A DNA stretch of 64,000 nt, from contig NZ_JAAGPI010000002.1 of the NCBI RefSeq assembly GCF_017104715.1, forward strand, positions 248,001 through 312,000, given 5' to 3'. Position numbers and translations under genes: made by a program. This DNA comes from Burkholderia sp. Ac-20365. GTDB lineage: Bacteria > Pseudomonadota > Gammaproteobacteria > Burkholderiales > Burkholderiaceae. The notes below the pieces were generated by a model. It did no database searches, was not told the origin of the DNA, and saw only the letters and a program-made list of their open reading frames with translations. Shown one piece after another: positions 17,692 through 27,038 of this stretch (the first letter of the stretch is position 1; each line of letters opens with the position of its first letter).

Positions 17692-18411
17692 TCAGCGCTG
17701 CGTGGTGCGCAGCGTCTGCAATAGTCGTGTGGTGTCGAGATGCGTCGCGGCAATGTCCACCGACGCGGGGCTCAGGTGCGGCACGATGCCGAGCAGCGGC
17801 GCACCGTATTGCCGGTCGAGCCGCGAGCGCAGCGCCGCGATGTTTTCGTCGGGGAACAGCATGTCGGGGTCGACGCGGTTCGCGACCCAACCCACGATAG
17901 GCAGGCCGCGCGCGGCGATCGCTTCCGCCGTCAGCAGCGCATGGCTGATGCAGCCCAGCCGCATGCCGACTACGAGCACGACAGGCAGATTCAGCGCGAG
18001 CGCGAGATCGGCGGTGTCGTGCGTATCGGTGAGCGGCACGCGAAAGCCGCCAACGCCTTCCACGACGACGACATCGGCCATCGTCAGCGCTGTCTTGTGC
18101 GCGTCGACGATACGCGTCATGTCGAGCGTCACGTTTTCGAGCGCAGCGGCGATATGCGGCGCGGCCGGTTCCTTGAGCATGAACGGCGTGCGGATGTCAG
18201 GCGGCAGCAGCACGCTGGCGGCGGCGTCGAGCTGATCGGCGTCTTCGTTGTGAAGCACGCCGTCTACGAGTGCCGCACCCGCCGCGATCGGCTTCATCGC
18301 CGTCGCGCGCAAACCTTCGCGTGCAAAGCCGCGCAGCAGAGCAGCCGATACCAGCGTCTTGCCGATTTCCGTGTCGGTGCCCGTCACGAAGAGAGACAGT
18401 GCGTTGCTCAT
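17692..18411 (-). CDS. bioD: Dethiobiotin synthetase
   Basis: A 239-residue ATP-dependent enzyme that closes the ureido ring of 7,8-diaminopelargonate with CO2. The P-loop variant GTDTEIGKT is at residues 11-19. Further motifs are the lysine in MKPIAAG and [13 protein letters not shown]. Its start overlaps the bioF stop by four bases, and bioB follows 36 bp downstream. Confidence 0.95.
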   Translation of the reverse strand: MSNALSLFVTGTDTEIGKTLVSAALLRGFAREGLRATAMKPIAAGAALVDGVLHNEDADQLDAAASVLLPPDIRTPFMLKEPAAPHIAAALENVTLDMTRIVDAHKTALTMADVVVVEGVGGFRVPLTDTHDTADLALALNLPVVLVVGMRLGCISHALLTAEAIAARGLPIVGWVANRVDPDMLFPDENIAALRSRLDRQYGAPLLGIVPHLSPASVDIAATHLDTTRLLQTLRTTQR

Positions 18412-19592
18412 GCCAGTTCCTTCGCGACGTTCATCAGCGCGGTTTCGAGCTGATCGAGATCACTGTGCGAATGCGCGGCCGACAGCGAAATGCGCAGACG
18501 CGACGTGCCTTCGGGCACCGTCGGCGGTCGGATCGCGGGCACCCACAGATTCGCGCGATCGAGGGCCGCGGCGATATCGAGCGTCGCGTCGTTTGCGCCG
18601 ATGATCAGCGGTTGCACGGCCGTATGCGAATCGACGGGCAGCCACGGTGTGCGTTTCATCATCTCGCGCGTGCGCTCGATCAGCGAGCGCAGATGCGTGC
18701 GCCGATGCTCGCCTTCTTCCCCGCCGATGATCCGCAAGCTTGCCGACACCGCATGCGCAGCCGAAGGCACCGACGCCGTCGTGAAGATATACGGACGCGC
18801 GCGCTGCACGAGCCATTCGATCACCGTCTCATGTGCGACGACGAATGCGCCCGACACACCCGCAGCCTTGCCGAGCGTGCCAATCGAAATCAGATGCGGC
18901 GAGCGCAACGCGGCCCCGGCAATCGCGCCGCGTCCTTGCGGGCCGAGCACGCCGAAACCATGTGCATCGTCGACGACGAGCCACGCGCCATGTCGTTCCG
19001 CGAGTTCGACTAGACGCGCGAGCGGCGCGATATCGCCGTCCATGCTGAAGACGGTGTCGGTGACGATCAGCTTCACGGCTGCGTCCGATGCTTCGAGCAT
19101 CGCGCTCAATGCCTCAGCGTCCGCGTGCGGATAGATCTGGATATCGGCACGCGAGAGCCGCGCGCCGTCGATCAGCGATGCGTGATTCAGCGAGTCCGAG
19201 AACAGCGTCGTGCCGCGGCCCGCGAGCGCGGTGAGCGTCGCGAGATTCGCCATATAGCCGGTGCTGAAATACAGCGCGCGCGGATTGTCGACGAAACCGC
19301 CCACGAATCCGGCGAGGTCGTCTTCGAGTTGCGCATGCGAGCGCGAGTGGCCGCCGAGCAGATGCGAGCCGCCGCTGCCCGCGCCATAGCGGCGCGCGCC
19401 TTCAGCAATCGCCGCGACGAGCAGCGGATGCGCAGCAAGACCGAGATAGTCGTTGCTCGCAAAGCCGATGATGTTGCGGCCGTCGACGGTCATATGCGCG
19501 GAGCACGGCGAATCGACGGTGCGGCGACGGCGGCGCAGGCCGCGCGCGTCGATGTCTTTCAGCCCTTGTTCAAGCGTTTCAAGCAACTGCAT
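18408..19592 (-). CDS. bioF: 8-amino-7-oxononanoate synthase
   Basis: A 394-residue PLP-dependent alpha-oxoamine synthase that condenses pimeloyl-ACP/CoA with alanine. The PLP lysine is Lys242 in [10 protein letters not shown]. Asp208 and His211 are in VVDDAHGFG, and [15 protein letters not shown] (about 72-86) is conserved. Its ATG overlaps the bioA stop codon by one base (TGATG), implying coupled translation. It is the second gene of the operon. Confidence 0.95.
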   Translation of the reverse strand: MQLLETLEQGLKDIDARGLRRRRRTVDSPCSAHMTVDGRNIIGFASNDYLGLAAHPLLVAAIAEGARRYGAGSGGSHLLGGHSRSHAQLEDDLAGFVGGFVDNPRALYFSTGYMANLATLTALAGRGTTLFSDSLNHASLIDGARLSRADIQIYPHADAEALSAMLEASDAAVKLIVTDTVFSMDGDIAPLARLVELAERHGAWLVVDDAHGFGVLGPQGRGAIAGAALRSPHLISIGTLGKAAGVSGAFVVAHETVIEWLVQRARPYIFTTASVPSAAHAVSASLRIIGGEEGEHRRTHLRSLIERTREMMKRTPWLPVDSHTAVQPLIIGANDATLDIAAALDRANLWVPAIRPPTVPEGTSRLRISLSAAHSHSDLDQLETALMNVAKELA

Positions 19593-21004
19593 CAGCGCGT
19601 CTCCGTCAACGTCGCATCGAACGTGGCGCGCGTGCGCCCGGCGAGCAGCGCGATTTCTTCGTCATCGAGAATGTATGGCGGCATCAGGTACACCGTCGTG
19701 CCGATCGGACGCAGCAGGAGTTCATTCTTCAGAGCGTTTTCGAAGAAGCGGCGCGAGAAGGTCTTCGCCGCGTCGGCGCCGTCGATCACGGCATCGAACG
19801 CGACGATCGTGCCGCGCTGGCGCAGATTGCGCACCTGCTCGTGCTGCGCGAGCGGTTCGAGCGCCGCGCGCAACGCCGCCGATTTCTTTTCGTTCGCGGC
19901 GAGCACGTTGTCGCTGGCGAACAGATCGAGCGTCGCGAGTGCAGCGCGGCACGCGAGCGGATTGCCCGTGTACGAGTGCGAATGCAGGAAGCCGCGCGTC
20001 GTGTCGTCATCGTAGAAAGCGGCATAGATTTCGTCGCGCGACAGCACGATCGAGAGCGGCAGATAGCCGCCGCTGATGCCTTTCGACAGACACAGAAAGT
20101 CCGGCCACACGCCCGCCTGCTCGCAGGCGAAGAACGTGCCCGTGCGGCCGCAGCCGACCGCGATTTCGTCGGCGATCAGATGGACGCCGTAGCGGTCGCA
20201 CAGCGCGCGCAAGCCCGCGATATACGACGGATCGTGCATCGCCATGCCTGCCGCGCATTGCACGAGCGGCTCGACGATCAACGCAGCGATGTTGTCGGCG
20301 CGCGCTTCGAACAGCGAGCGCACATCGGCGAGCGCACGTTGTGCGACGTCGGCAGCGGTTTCGCCTTCGCGCGCGAAACGCGCGTCGGGCGATGCGACTA
20401 CATGCGCGTTGCGGATCAGCGGATCGTAAGCGTCCTTGAACAGCGCGACGTCGGTGACACCGAGCGCGCCGATCGTTTCACCGTGGTAGCTGTTCGCGAC
20501 GCAGACGAACTCGCGCTTGAAGTCGTAGCCGCGATTGCGCCACGAGTGGAAGCTCATCTTCAGCGCGATCTCGACAGCCGACGCGCCGTCGGACGCGAAG
20601 AACGCGTGGCCCAGCGTGTTCTGCGTGAGCGCGCCCAGACGCTCGGCGAGTTCGATCGCGGGCTCGTGCGTGCAGCCGGCGAGCATCGCGTGTTCGAGCG
20701 TGTCGAGCTGATCTTTCAGCGCCGCGTTGATGCGCGGGTTCGCGTGGCCGAACAGATTGACCCACCACGAACTGATCGCGTCGAGATAGCGGTTTCCAGC
20801 GCGATCGTAGAGCCACGCGCCAGCGCCGCGCGAGACGGGCACGAGCGGGAAGCGCTCGTGATGCTTCATCTGCGTACAGGGATGCCACACAGCGCGCAGG
20901 CTGCGGGCGATCCAGTCATCGGTTGCCTGTGTATTCAAAACTGCTCCGGACATGAACCGGGCAAGGCGCGGCGTAGGGCGCGGCGCACCTTGCGTGTCGG
21001 TCAT
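19592..21004 (-). CDS. bioA: Adenosylmethionine-8-amino-7-oxononanoate aminotransferase
   Basis: A 470-residue class III aminotransferase that makes 7,8-diaminopelargonate using SAM as amino donor. Conserved parts are [16 protein letters not shown] at the N terminus, [27 protein letters not shown] and the PLP lysine in [14 protein letters not shown] (Lys308 from this start). The start is uncertain: ATGs at 21004 and 20953 both lack a strong ribosome site. The frame stays open to 21208, but the upstream part is probably the leader. It is the first gene of bioA-F-D-B; the promoter probably lies near 21200. Confidence 0.93.
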   Translation of the reverse strand: MTDTQGAPRPTPRLARFMSGAVLNTQATDDWIARSLRAVWHPCTQMKHHERFPLVPVSRGAGAWLYDRAGNRYLDAISSWWVNLFGHANPRINAALKDQLDTLEHAMLAGCTHEPAIELAERLGALTQNTLGHAFFASDGASAVEIALKMSFHSWRNRGYDFKREFVCVANSYHGETIGALGVTDVALFKDAYDPLIRNAHVVASPDARFAREGETAADVAQRALADVRSLFEARADNIAALIVEPLVQCAAGMAMHDPSYIAGLRALCDRYGVHLIADEIAVGCGRTGTFFACEQAGVWPDFLCLSKGISGGYLPLSIVLSRDEIYAAFYDDDTTRGFLHSHSYTGNPLACRAALATLDLFASDNVLAANEKKSAALRAALEPLAQHEQVRNLRQRGTIVAFDAVIDGADAAKTFSRRFFENALKNELLLRPIGTTVYLMPPYILDDEEIALLAGRTRATFDATLTETR

Positions 21005-21180
21005 GCAAATGCTGCTGGCGAATCTGGACGGTTGACGTCCGCCTGAAATCCGGCGAAGGAAAGCGTCGTGGCGGGCGCCCTCCGTGGTGTCGGATGTGCT
21101 GTCGCGGCAAGGTTCGCGGGACTTCCCACCACACTTTTTTGCGACAGCGGAGGTGAGATTAGCGCGAACTCCGTTGCGAT

Positions 21181-21208
21181 GCACTATCTGAAAACGCTGT
21201 GTTTTCAA
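21181..21208 (-). promoter_or_regulatory. Candidate biotin operon promoter and operator
   Basis: On the minus strand TTGAAA (21203-21208) and TAGTGC (21181-21186) are 16 bp apart. They enclose the inverted repeat TGAAAAC-GCTGT-GTTTTCA (21189-21207). Seven-base perfect arms placed between -35 and -10 suit a repressor. The site is unlike the BirA and BioR operators I know. Transcription would start about 170 nt before bioA. Confidence 0.45.
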
Positions 21209-21396
21209 GGGTCTGCGTGCGAAAACCTGCGGTTCGCGACAGCTCGCGACAGTTCGTTTTCAAAGGCCGCAGATCGCCGTAGATAACGACGGCAAAGTCA
21301 GGGACCCCCTGTGAAAAAAATTGGGCCGCCTGCGGGTGTTTTTCGCGCTGCGTCGCGGAATAGTGGGGCTGTGGTCGGTGTTTACGGGTTATGACA

Positions 21397-21428
21397 CGCG
21401 GTTTGCCGAACGCAACCGGCAAACCGCG
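21397..21428. repeat. Perfect inverted repeat, 12-bp stem
   Basis: CGCGGTTTGCCG, an 8-nt loop, and CGGCAAACCGCG. No U-tract follows on either strand. It may help end transcription of the minus-strand esterase gene (21653-22933) or act as a protein site. Confidence 0.6.
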
Positions 21429-21652
21429 AATCATCGCGCGACAGCGCAAGCCGGCTTCGCGCTTCGACTCTCACCAACGACTCCGTTAAACATCTGATCA
21501 TGTTCGTGATCCTCAGCGTTGCGCCAGGCAAGATCGCCAGTTCGACGTGCAAATGCGAGCGCGCCATGCGCGGTTGCGGCATGGCGTCGAAAAAAGGCTC
21601 GGATCAGGAAGTGTTACCCGTCGGGCGCGGCGCGCGACGGGCGGAGAAGGAA

Positions 21653-22933
21653 TCAGCGGCTAGCCAGCGCGGGCTTGCTGTCTTTCGACGTCGAATCGGA
21701 CTCAGCCGTTTGGGTCGCGCCGTCTTTCCAGACGACGCTGTCGTTGACCGCGTAGAGATGGCACGGGTCGGCGCTCTGTTTCTGGCAGTTGGCGACGGCC
21801 ACCGACATCGGATCGTCGCCGCCTTCCGCCCACGACCACGCACCCGAATCGGACACCGCGAACGCGCGGCTGGGATACTGGTGCAGGAAGTTGCGGTAAC
21901 CGGCGCGGCCGGCTTCATCGACGAAGGGCACGGAGTCGACGGCATCGATCGACGCGAAATGCGTTGCCTTCGGCTGCGTCGGTTCGGCGACGCGGTACTG
22001 AACGCCCGTCGGCATGCCGACGCGCGCGAGGAACGCCTCGACCGACGGCCACCAGACGCGCACGCCGTCGCGATCGCCGACCAGACGATGCGCGTCGTTC
22101 TTGTACGAGCCGAAATCGACCATCTTCGTGCTCGCGCCTTTGCCCTGCACGTTCGCGGTGTACGCGGTGTACATCTGCGAAACCAGCGTGGACGGCCAGA
22201 TCGAATCGTTATCGCCGTACAGCCACAGCGACGGCACGTGCGTGGTTTCGCCATACGTGCCGAAAGCGTGCGTCAGATTGCCTTGCCAGTCGGTGCAGGC
22301 ATCCTGGCGCAGACCGCCGGAGAAGTTGATCAGTGCGCGCACGCCGGGCGCGGGATTGGTGCCGTATGCGATCGTCGCGAGGCCGCCATGCGAGGTGCCC
22401 GCCACGACGATGTGCTGCGCGTCGACGTAGCTTTGCTTCGACATGTAGTCGACGGTCGTCGCGACGTCGGCAGCCTGGCTCAGGCCGTTGCGCGTGACGT
22501 CGCAGCCGTCCTGCACATACGTGCCGCCGGAGTCGGCGAAGCCCTGGCGGTTCGGTGCGACGACGACGTAGCCGCGGCGCACGAATTCGCGCGCCAGCGA
22601 CACCGGGTCGCTGCGCGTCTGCACGCGCGGATCGCCATGAATCTTGCCGTGGTTGAAGACGACCATCGGGAACGGGCCCGGGCCTTCCGGCTTGTAGACG
22701 GTGGTTTCGAGGGTGACTTTGCCGTCGGCGTCGACGGGAATGCGGATGATCTGTTCGCTCAGCCTGACGACGGGCAGGTAGCCATCTTCATCGAGCGCGA
22801 GGCGCTGCACCTGAGCGCGGCCAAGCGGGCCGGCCTCGACATCCGGGAGGGGATCCGCGTGCGCAGCCGTGACAGCGCTGGCCACGAAGGCCGCCGACAT
22901 CGCACATACCGTCAGAACTTTGCTGAACACCAT
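21653..22933 (-). CDS. Secreted alpha/beta hydrolase (dienelactone hydrolase/esterase-like) with extra C-terminal domain
   Basis: A 426-residue exported hydrolase. A signal peptide ends near TAAHADPLPD. The core fold shows FPMVVFNHGKIHGDP (oxyanion region), RGYVVVAPNRQGFADSGG, the nucleophile in VVAGTSHGGLATIAYG, the acid in LWLYGDNDSIWP, and a likely His in KNDAHRLVGD. After about residue 320 comes an added segment of about 90 residues with two cysteines (VAVANCQKQSADPCHLYAVN), probably a disulfide-bonded small domain. The ATG at 22933 is preferred to a GTG at 22942 because GCAGG is better spaced. The substrate is unknown; it stands alone. Confidence 0.8.
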   Translation of the reverse strand: MVFSKVLTVCAMSAAFVASAVTAAHADPLPDVEAGPLGRAQVQRLALDEDGYLPVVRLSEQIIRIPVDADGKVTLETTVYKPEGPGPFPMVVFNHGKIHGDPRVQTRSDPVSLAREFVRRGYVVVAPNRQGFADSGGTYVQDGCDVTRNGLSQAADVATTVDYMSKQSYVDAQHIVVAGTSHGGLATIAYGTNPAPGVRALINFSGGLRQDACTDWQGNLTHAFGTYGETTHVPSLWLYGDNDSIWPSTLVSQMYTAYTANVQGKGASTKMVDFGSYKNDAHRLVGDRDGVRVWWPSVEAFLARVGMPTGVQYRVAEPTQPKATHFASIDAVDSVPFVDEAGRAGYRNFLHQYPSRAFAVSDSGAWSWAEGGDDPMSVAVANCQKQSADPCHLYAVNDSVVWKDGATQTAESDSTSKDSKPALASR

Positions 22934-23483
22934 CCGCCACACCTGCTCTCAAAAACACTTGAAGCGCCCTTACGGTTTCCCGTAAGGCTGATTTCGGTAC
23001 GGTGACACGCCAAAACAAGGTCAAAAATATCGCATACGTTGCGCTGTTCGCGCACGCAGACAGATCAAGACCGCATTGGGATGAACCGAAGCCGGTCGAC
23101 GCGACCCCACGCGTCGAAATGAGTGCTTCGCGATGCCCCTGATCGCGTGCCAGCTGAAGAGTCAGCAGGCGGTGCGTCTGGACATCCTGCGGGAGCGGTG
23201 GACCGCCACCTCGCTACGGAGCACTGCAACATCTGTGAGGCTCATACTGGCACGACAATTTATATTTGTGCAATTCAGTACAAACCCCTTGCGGCACCAA
23301 TTGCCGTTTGTCAGATGTGCACGATGCCGTTTGGTGGGGCTTTGCGTGGCAATTCGGAAAGAATGGGTAATTGAGGGACGTGGCGTCGATCCAACACGTT
23401 GATTTTCTTACAGAAACGGCCCTTTTTTGGTGAATGTAAGTGGGCATTTAGTACGTTGTTGCGATGCAATGGAAACGCTAGCG
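22934..23483. other. Intergenic region with a lower-GC stretch
   Basis: About 550 bp without a convincing gene. From about 23200 to 23460 the base composition is clearly less GC-rich than the surroundings. ORFs of 76-89 codons on both strands show no domain, no good ribosome site and no codon bias like the neighbours. It may be regulatory or a remnant of foreign DNA. Confidence 0.5.
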
Positions 23484-23933
23484 TCAGCGATCGCTTACAT
23501 CGCCGTCGACATAACGCCAGCGGCCATCTTCCCCTCTGATAAAGCGACTGGATTCATGCAGCCGATGTGCACGTCCGCCCACTTTGTAGCGCGCGACGAA
23601 TTCCACTTCGGCGTGCGTATCATCGATCGGCGAGAAGCGTTTGATTTGCAGACCTAGCCAGCGGGGCGCGTCGGGCGCGCTCGTGTCGACGTCGAGATCG
23701 GCGGGGCAGGTTTGCGGCGCCCACGTGTCGCGCAAATACTGGGATTCACCGAGCACGTAGGCGGTATAGCGCGAGCGCATCAGTTCCAGCGCGGTCGGCG
23801 CGGCCGCGGCGCCGTCGATGAAGCGGCCGCAGCAATCGGCGAAACGCGGTGCTTTGTCGGAATCTCGCCGATTGGGCGCGGCGCCGCCGCAAGGACATTC
23901 GACAGGACGCTGATGGGCTGATGATGCAGTCAT
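23484..23933 (-). CDS. YchJ-family SEC-C motif protein
   Basis: A 149-residue YchJ/UPF0225-type protein. The N-terminal zinc-binding SEC-C-like motif reads CPCGGAAPN with a later DCCGRFIDG. The family core has LELMRSRYTAYVLGESQYL followed by TW, and the end has SRFIRGEDGRWRYVDGD. Function is unknown; SEC-C motifs chelate zinc. It starts 18 bp downstream of the acyl-CoA dehydrogenase stop and is probably in the same transcript. Confidence 0.88.
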   Translation of the reverse strand: MTASSAHQRPVECPCGGAAPNRRDSDKAPRFADCCGRFIDGAAAAPTALELMRSRYTAYVLGESQYLRDTWAPQTCPADLDVDTSAPDAPRWLGLQIKRFSPIDDTHAEVEFVARYKVGGRAHRLHESSRFIRGEDGRWRYVDGDVSDR

Positions 23934-23951
23934 GAAAGATTGGAGAAAGGT

Positions 23952-25082
23952 TTAGCTCAGTCCGCGCGCGATCAGAATTTTCTGGATATCGCTGGTGCCT
24001 TCGTAGATCTGGCAGACGCGCACATCGCGATATATGCGTTCGACGGGAAAGTCGCTCAGGTAACCGTAGCCGCCGTGAATCTGCAGCGCGGCTGAGCAGA
24101 TGCGTTCCGCCGCTTCGGAGGCGAACAGCTTCGCCATTGCCGCTTCCGTCAGACAAGGCTGGCCTGCGTCTTTCAGCGCCGCCGCGTGCCAGATCAACTG
24201 GCGCGCCGCTTCGAGTTGCGTCGCCATATCGGCGAGGCGGAATTGCACGGCCTGGTGTGCGAACAGCGGCTGTCCGAAACTTTCGCGCTCCTTCGCGTAA
24301 GCGAGGGCGGCCTCGAGCGCCGCGCGCGCCATGCCGACGCTCTGCGCGGCAATGCCGATACGCCCGCCTTCGAGCCCCGACAACGCGATCCGGTAGCCTT
24401 CGCCTTCCGCGCCGATCAGGTTCGCGGCCGGCACGCGGCAGTTGTCGAAGACGATCTGCGCGGTATCGGACGAATGCTGGCCGAGCTTTTCTTCTAATCG
24501 CGCGACGACGTAGCCGGGCGCATCCGTCGGCACTATGAACGCGCTGATGCCACGCTTGCCGGCGCTTTTGTCGGTGACGGCCATCACGATCGCGACTTTG
24601 CCGTTCTTGCCGCTCGTGATGAACTGCTTGACGCCGTTGAGCACGTAGGAATCGCCGTCGCGCGTGGCCGTGGTGCGCAACGCCGATGCATCCGATCCCG
24701 CCTGTGGTTCCGTCAGACAAAACGCGCCGAGCATCTCGCCGCGTGCGAGCGGCGTAAGCCAGTCGCGCTTTTGCTGTTCGTTGCCATAGGTCAGAAGAAT
24801 GCTGCAGACAGGACAGTTGTTGACCGAGATCGCCGTCGACGTCCCGCCATCGCCCGCCGCAATTTCTTCGAGAATCACCGCGAGCGCTAGTGCATCGAGC
24901 CCGGCGCCGCCGTATTCCTCCGGCACGAGCACGCCATACGCGCCAAGTTCAGCCAACTGCCGATGCACGTCGGCGGGAAAAGTGCGTTCGCGGTCCCATT
25001 GCGCGGCATTCGGCGCCACGGCTTCGCGCACGAAAGTGCGCACCGCGTCGCGGATCATCAGGTGGTCCTGATCGAGCAACAT
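23952..25082 (-). CDS. Acyl-CoA dehydrogenase (short-chain type)
   Basis: A 376-residue FAD enzyme that makes 2-enoyl-CoA in beta-oxidation or branched-chain degradation. The catalytic base is Glu361 in YEGTSDIQ, typical of butyryl-CoA dehydrogenases; isovaleryl-CoA dehydrogenases have the base elsewhere. FCLTEPQAGSDASAL and QIHGGYGYLSDFPVER are the signature motifs. GAGGAGA precedes the ATG. It follows the SDR gene by 36 bp in the carbonic anhydrase / thiolase / SDR / ACAD / YchJ run. Chain-length preference is inferred only. Confidence 0.92.
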   Translation of the reverse strand: MLLDQDHLMIRDAVRTFVREAVAPNAAQWDRERTFPADVHRQLAELGAYGVLVPEEYGGAGLDALALAVILEEIAAGDGGTSTAISVNNCPVCSILLTYGNEQQKRDWLTPLARGEMLGAFCLTEPQAGSDASALRTTATRDGDSYVLNGVKQFITSGKNGKVAIVMAVTDKSAGKRGISAFIVPTDAPGYVVARLEEKLGQHSSDTAQIVFDNCRVPAANLIGAEGEGYRIALSGLEGGRIGIAAQSVGMARAALEAALAYAKERESFGQPLFAHQAVQFRLADMATQLEAARQLIWHAAALKDAGQPCLTEAAMAKLFASEAAERICSAALQIHGGYGYLSDFPVERIYRDVRVCQIYEGTSDIQKILIARGLS

Positions 25083-25118
25083 GCGGGTGTCTCCTCTTTG
25101 TTTGTCTCGTCGCTGGCG

Positions 25119-25796
25119 TTACCAGTCGATCGCGGTGCCGTCGTACTGGAAAAAACGACCATGAAAAAGATGCGGCGTGCTCGCCGCCTGCGCCAGCACT
25201 TCGCGCATGCCGCGCACGCTATGCGCGGGATCGACGGCCGCCGACGCACCGCCCATGTCCGTGCGTACCCAGCCCGGATGCAGCGACACGCAGGTCGCGC
25301 GGCGCGTCTGCAGCGACGTCACCTTCAGCACATCGTTCAGCGCCGCCTTGCTCGCGCGATACAGCCAGCCCGTCGTGCCCGTTGCCTCGCTGATGCTGCC
25401 CATGCGGCTCGACAGCACGGCGAGCACGCCGTGCGCGTCTTCGACGAGCGGCAGCAGAACGGGGATCAATTGCATCGGTCCGCGCACGTTGGTCGTCATC
25501 ACGAAGTCGAAGTCTTCGGCGGTGATCGGTTCGATGCCTTCCGTCTGCGGCCCATACACGCCCGACACGATCACGGCGGCATCGAGCCGCTCGCCGTCCA
25601 GCTTCCAGCCGAGCGCGGCGTTGTCCTCGGGCGCGCCGACATCGAGCGAAAACGCTTCGGCGCCGAGCGCGACGAGTTCGCCGAGCGAGGCTTCATCGCG
25701 CGCGGTGGCGAGTACGCGCCAGCCATCATGCCGATACTGCTTCACGAACTCGCGCCCGATGCCGCGCGACGCGCCTACGATCAACACAGTCTTCAT
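25119..25796 (-). CDS. Short-chain dehydrogenase/reductase
   Basis: A 225-residue SDR. The NAD(P) motif GASRGIG is at residues 8-14. The VSGVYGP segment replaces the usual NNAG motif, and YRASKAALND supplies the catalytic Tyr and Lys. The Ser is probably in VLSSRMGSI. AAGGA precedes the ATG. Sequence resembles the csgA/YciK-like small SDRs. Position between thiolase and acyl-CoA dehydrogenase suggests a role with acyl intermediates, but no substrate can be assigned. Confidence 0.88.
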   Translation of the reverse strand: MKTVLIVGASRGIGREFVKQYRHDGWRVLATARDEASLGELVALGAEAFSLDVGAPEDNAALGWKLDGERLDAAVIVSGVYGPQTEGIEPITAEDFDFVMTTNVRGPMQLIPVLLPLVEDAHGVLAVLSSRMGSISEATGTTGWLYRASKAALNDVLKVTSLQTRRATCVSLHPGWVRTDMGGASAAVDPAHSVRGMREVLAQAASTPHLFHGRFFQYDGTAIDW

Positions 25797-25847
25797 CTGA
25801 TGTCCTTTCGCGCGCGGCGTGCCGCGCGCCGTCGTACAAACGCTGCC

Positions 25848-27038
25848 TTAGATCAGTTCGACGCCCATTGCGGTCGCTTCGCCGCCGCCGATGCACAGGC
25901 TCGCAACGCCGCGCTTGAGGCCACGCTTCTTCAGCGCGCCGATCAGCGTGACCAGAATGCGCGCGCCTGACGCGCCGATGGGGTGGCCGAGCGCGCACGC
26001 GCCGCCGTTCACGTTGACCTTGTCGCGCGGCAGGTTGTGCTCTTTCATCGCCGCCATCGTGACGACGGCGAACGCCTCGTTGATTTCGTAGAGGTCGACG
26101 TCTTCAGCTTTCCAGCCGTTTTTCTCGAACAGCTTGCGGATCGCGCCGACGGGCGCCGTGGTGAACTTCGCCGGTTCCTGCGCAAACGTCGAATGGCCGA
26201 CCACACGCGCTAGCGGCGTCACGCCAAGCTTTTTCGCCGTCGATTCGCGCATCATCACGAGCGCGGCCGCACCGTCGCTGATCGACGACGAGTTCGCGGC
26301 TGTCACTGTTCCCGTCTTGCTGAACGCGGGCTTGAGCGTCGGAATCTTGTCGAGATTCGCCTTGAACGGCTGCTCGTCGCGCTCGACGGTCACATCGCCT
26401 TTCTTGCCCTCGATCGTGACAGCCGCGATTTCCCACGCAAACGAACCGTCTTCGTTCGCACGCTTTGCGCGCGTGAGCGATTCGATGGCGAATCTGTCCT
26501 GCGATTCGCGCGTGAAGTCGAACGAGCCCGCGCATTCTTCCGCGAACGTGCCCATCAGACGGCCTTTTTCGTACGCGTCTTCGAGGCCGTCGAGGAACAT
26601 GTGATCGAGCACCTGGCCGTGGCCCATGCGCATGCCGCCGCGCGCTTTCGGCAGCAGGTAAGGCGCGTTCGTCATGCTTTCCATGCCGCCCGCGACGATC
26701 ACGTCGACGGAGCCGGCTGTCAGCATGTCGTGCGCGAACATCGCCGCGCGCATGCCGGAGCCGCACATCTTGTTGACGGTAGTCGACCCGACGGACAGCG
26801 GCAGGCCCGCGCCGAGCGCAGCCTGACGCGCAGGCGCCTGACCCTGGCCTGCGGGCAGCACGCAGCCCATCACCGCTTCATCGACCTGTTCAGGCTTCAA
26901 CCCCGCACGTTCGACCGCTGCCTTGATCGCGATCGCGCCGAGTTGCGGCGCCGTCAGCGATGCAAACTCGCCCTGAAACGCGGCCATCGGCGTACGCGCG
27001 ACAGAAACGATAACGATGGGATCCTTTGTCTCACTCAT
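25848..27038 (-). CDS. Acetyl-CoA C-acetyltransferase (thiolase)
   Basis: A 396-residue thiolase II-type enzyme (biosynthetic or degradative acetoacetyl-CoA thiolase). The nucleophilic Cys92 is in NKMCGSGM. His352 is in GHPIGASG, and the second catalytic cysteine, Cys382, is in CIGGGEATA; NEAFAV is also present. The ATG lies inside the end of the carbonic anhydrase gene (8-base overlap), with AGGAGCTAAAAC as ribosome site. It could supply acetoacetyl-CoA for polyhydroxybutyrate (phaM lies elsewhere in the window) or finish beta-oxidation with the neighbouring ACAD. Confidence 0.94.
   Translation of the reverse strand: MSETKDPIVIVSVARTPMAAFQGEFASLTAPQLGAIAIKAAVERAGLKPEQVDEAVMGCVLPAGQGQAPARQAALGAGLPLSVGSTTVNKMCGSGMRAAMFAHDMLTAGSVDVIVAGGMESMTNAPYLLPKARGGMRMGHGQVLDHMFLDGLEDAYEKGRLMGTFAEECAGSFDFTRESQDRFAIESLTRAKRANEDGSFAWEIAAVTIEGKKGDVTVERDEQPFKANLDKIPTLKPAFSKTGTVTAANSSSISDGAAALVMMRESTAKKLGVTPLARVVGHSTFAQEPAKFTTAPVGAIRKLFEKNGWKAEDVDLYEINEAFAVVTMAAMKEHNLPRDKVNVNGGACALGHPIGASGARILVTLIGALKKRGLKRGVASLCIGGGEATAMGVELI

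Larger units (their letters stand above)
21005..21652. other. Long intergenic region upstream of bioA
   Basis: About 650 bp without a credible gene. It holds the probable bio promoter with a palindrome (21181-21208), repeated tcgcgacag units near 21235-21250, and a perfect 12-bp-stem hairpin (21397-21428). The remainder shows nothing I recognise. Confidence 0.5.

Noticed and set aside
21500..23005. 501-codon ORF on the plus strand
   Set aside because: Antisense to the exported hydrolase whose signal peptide and active site are clear.
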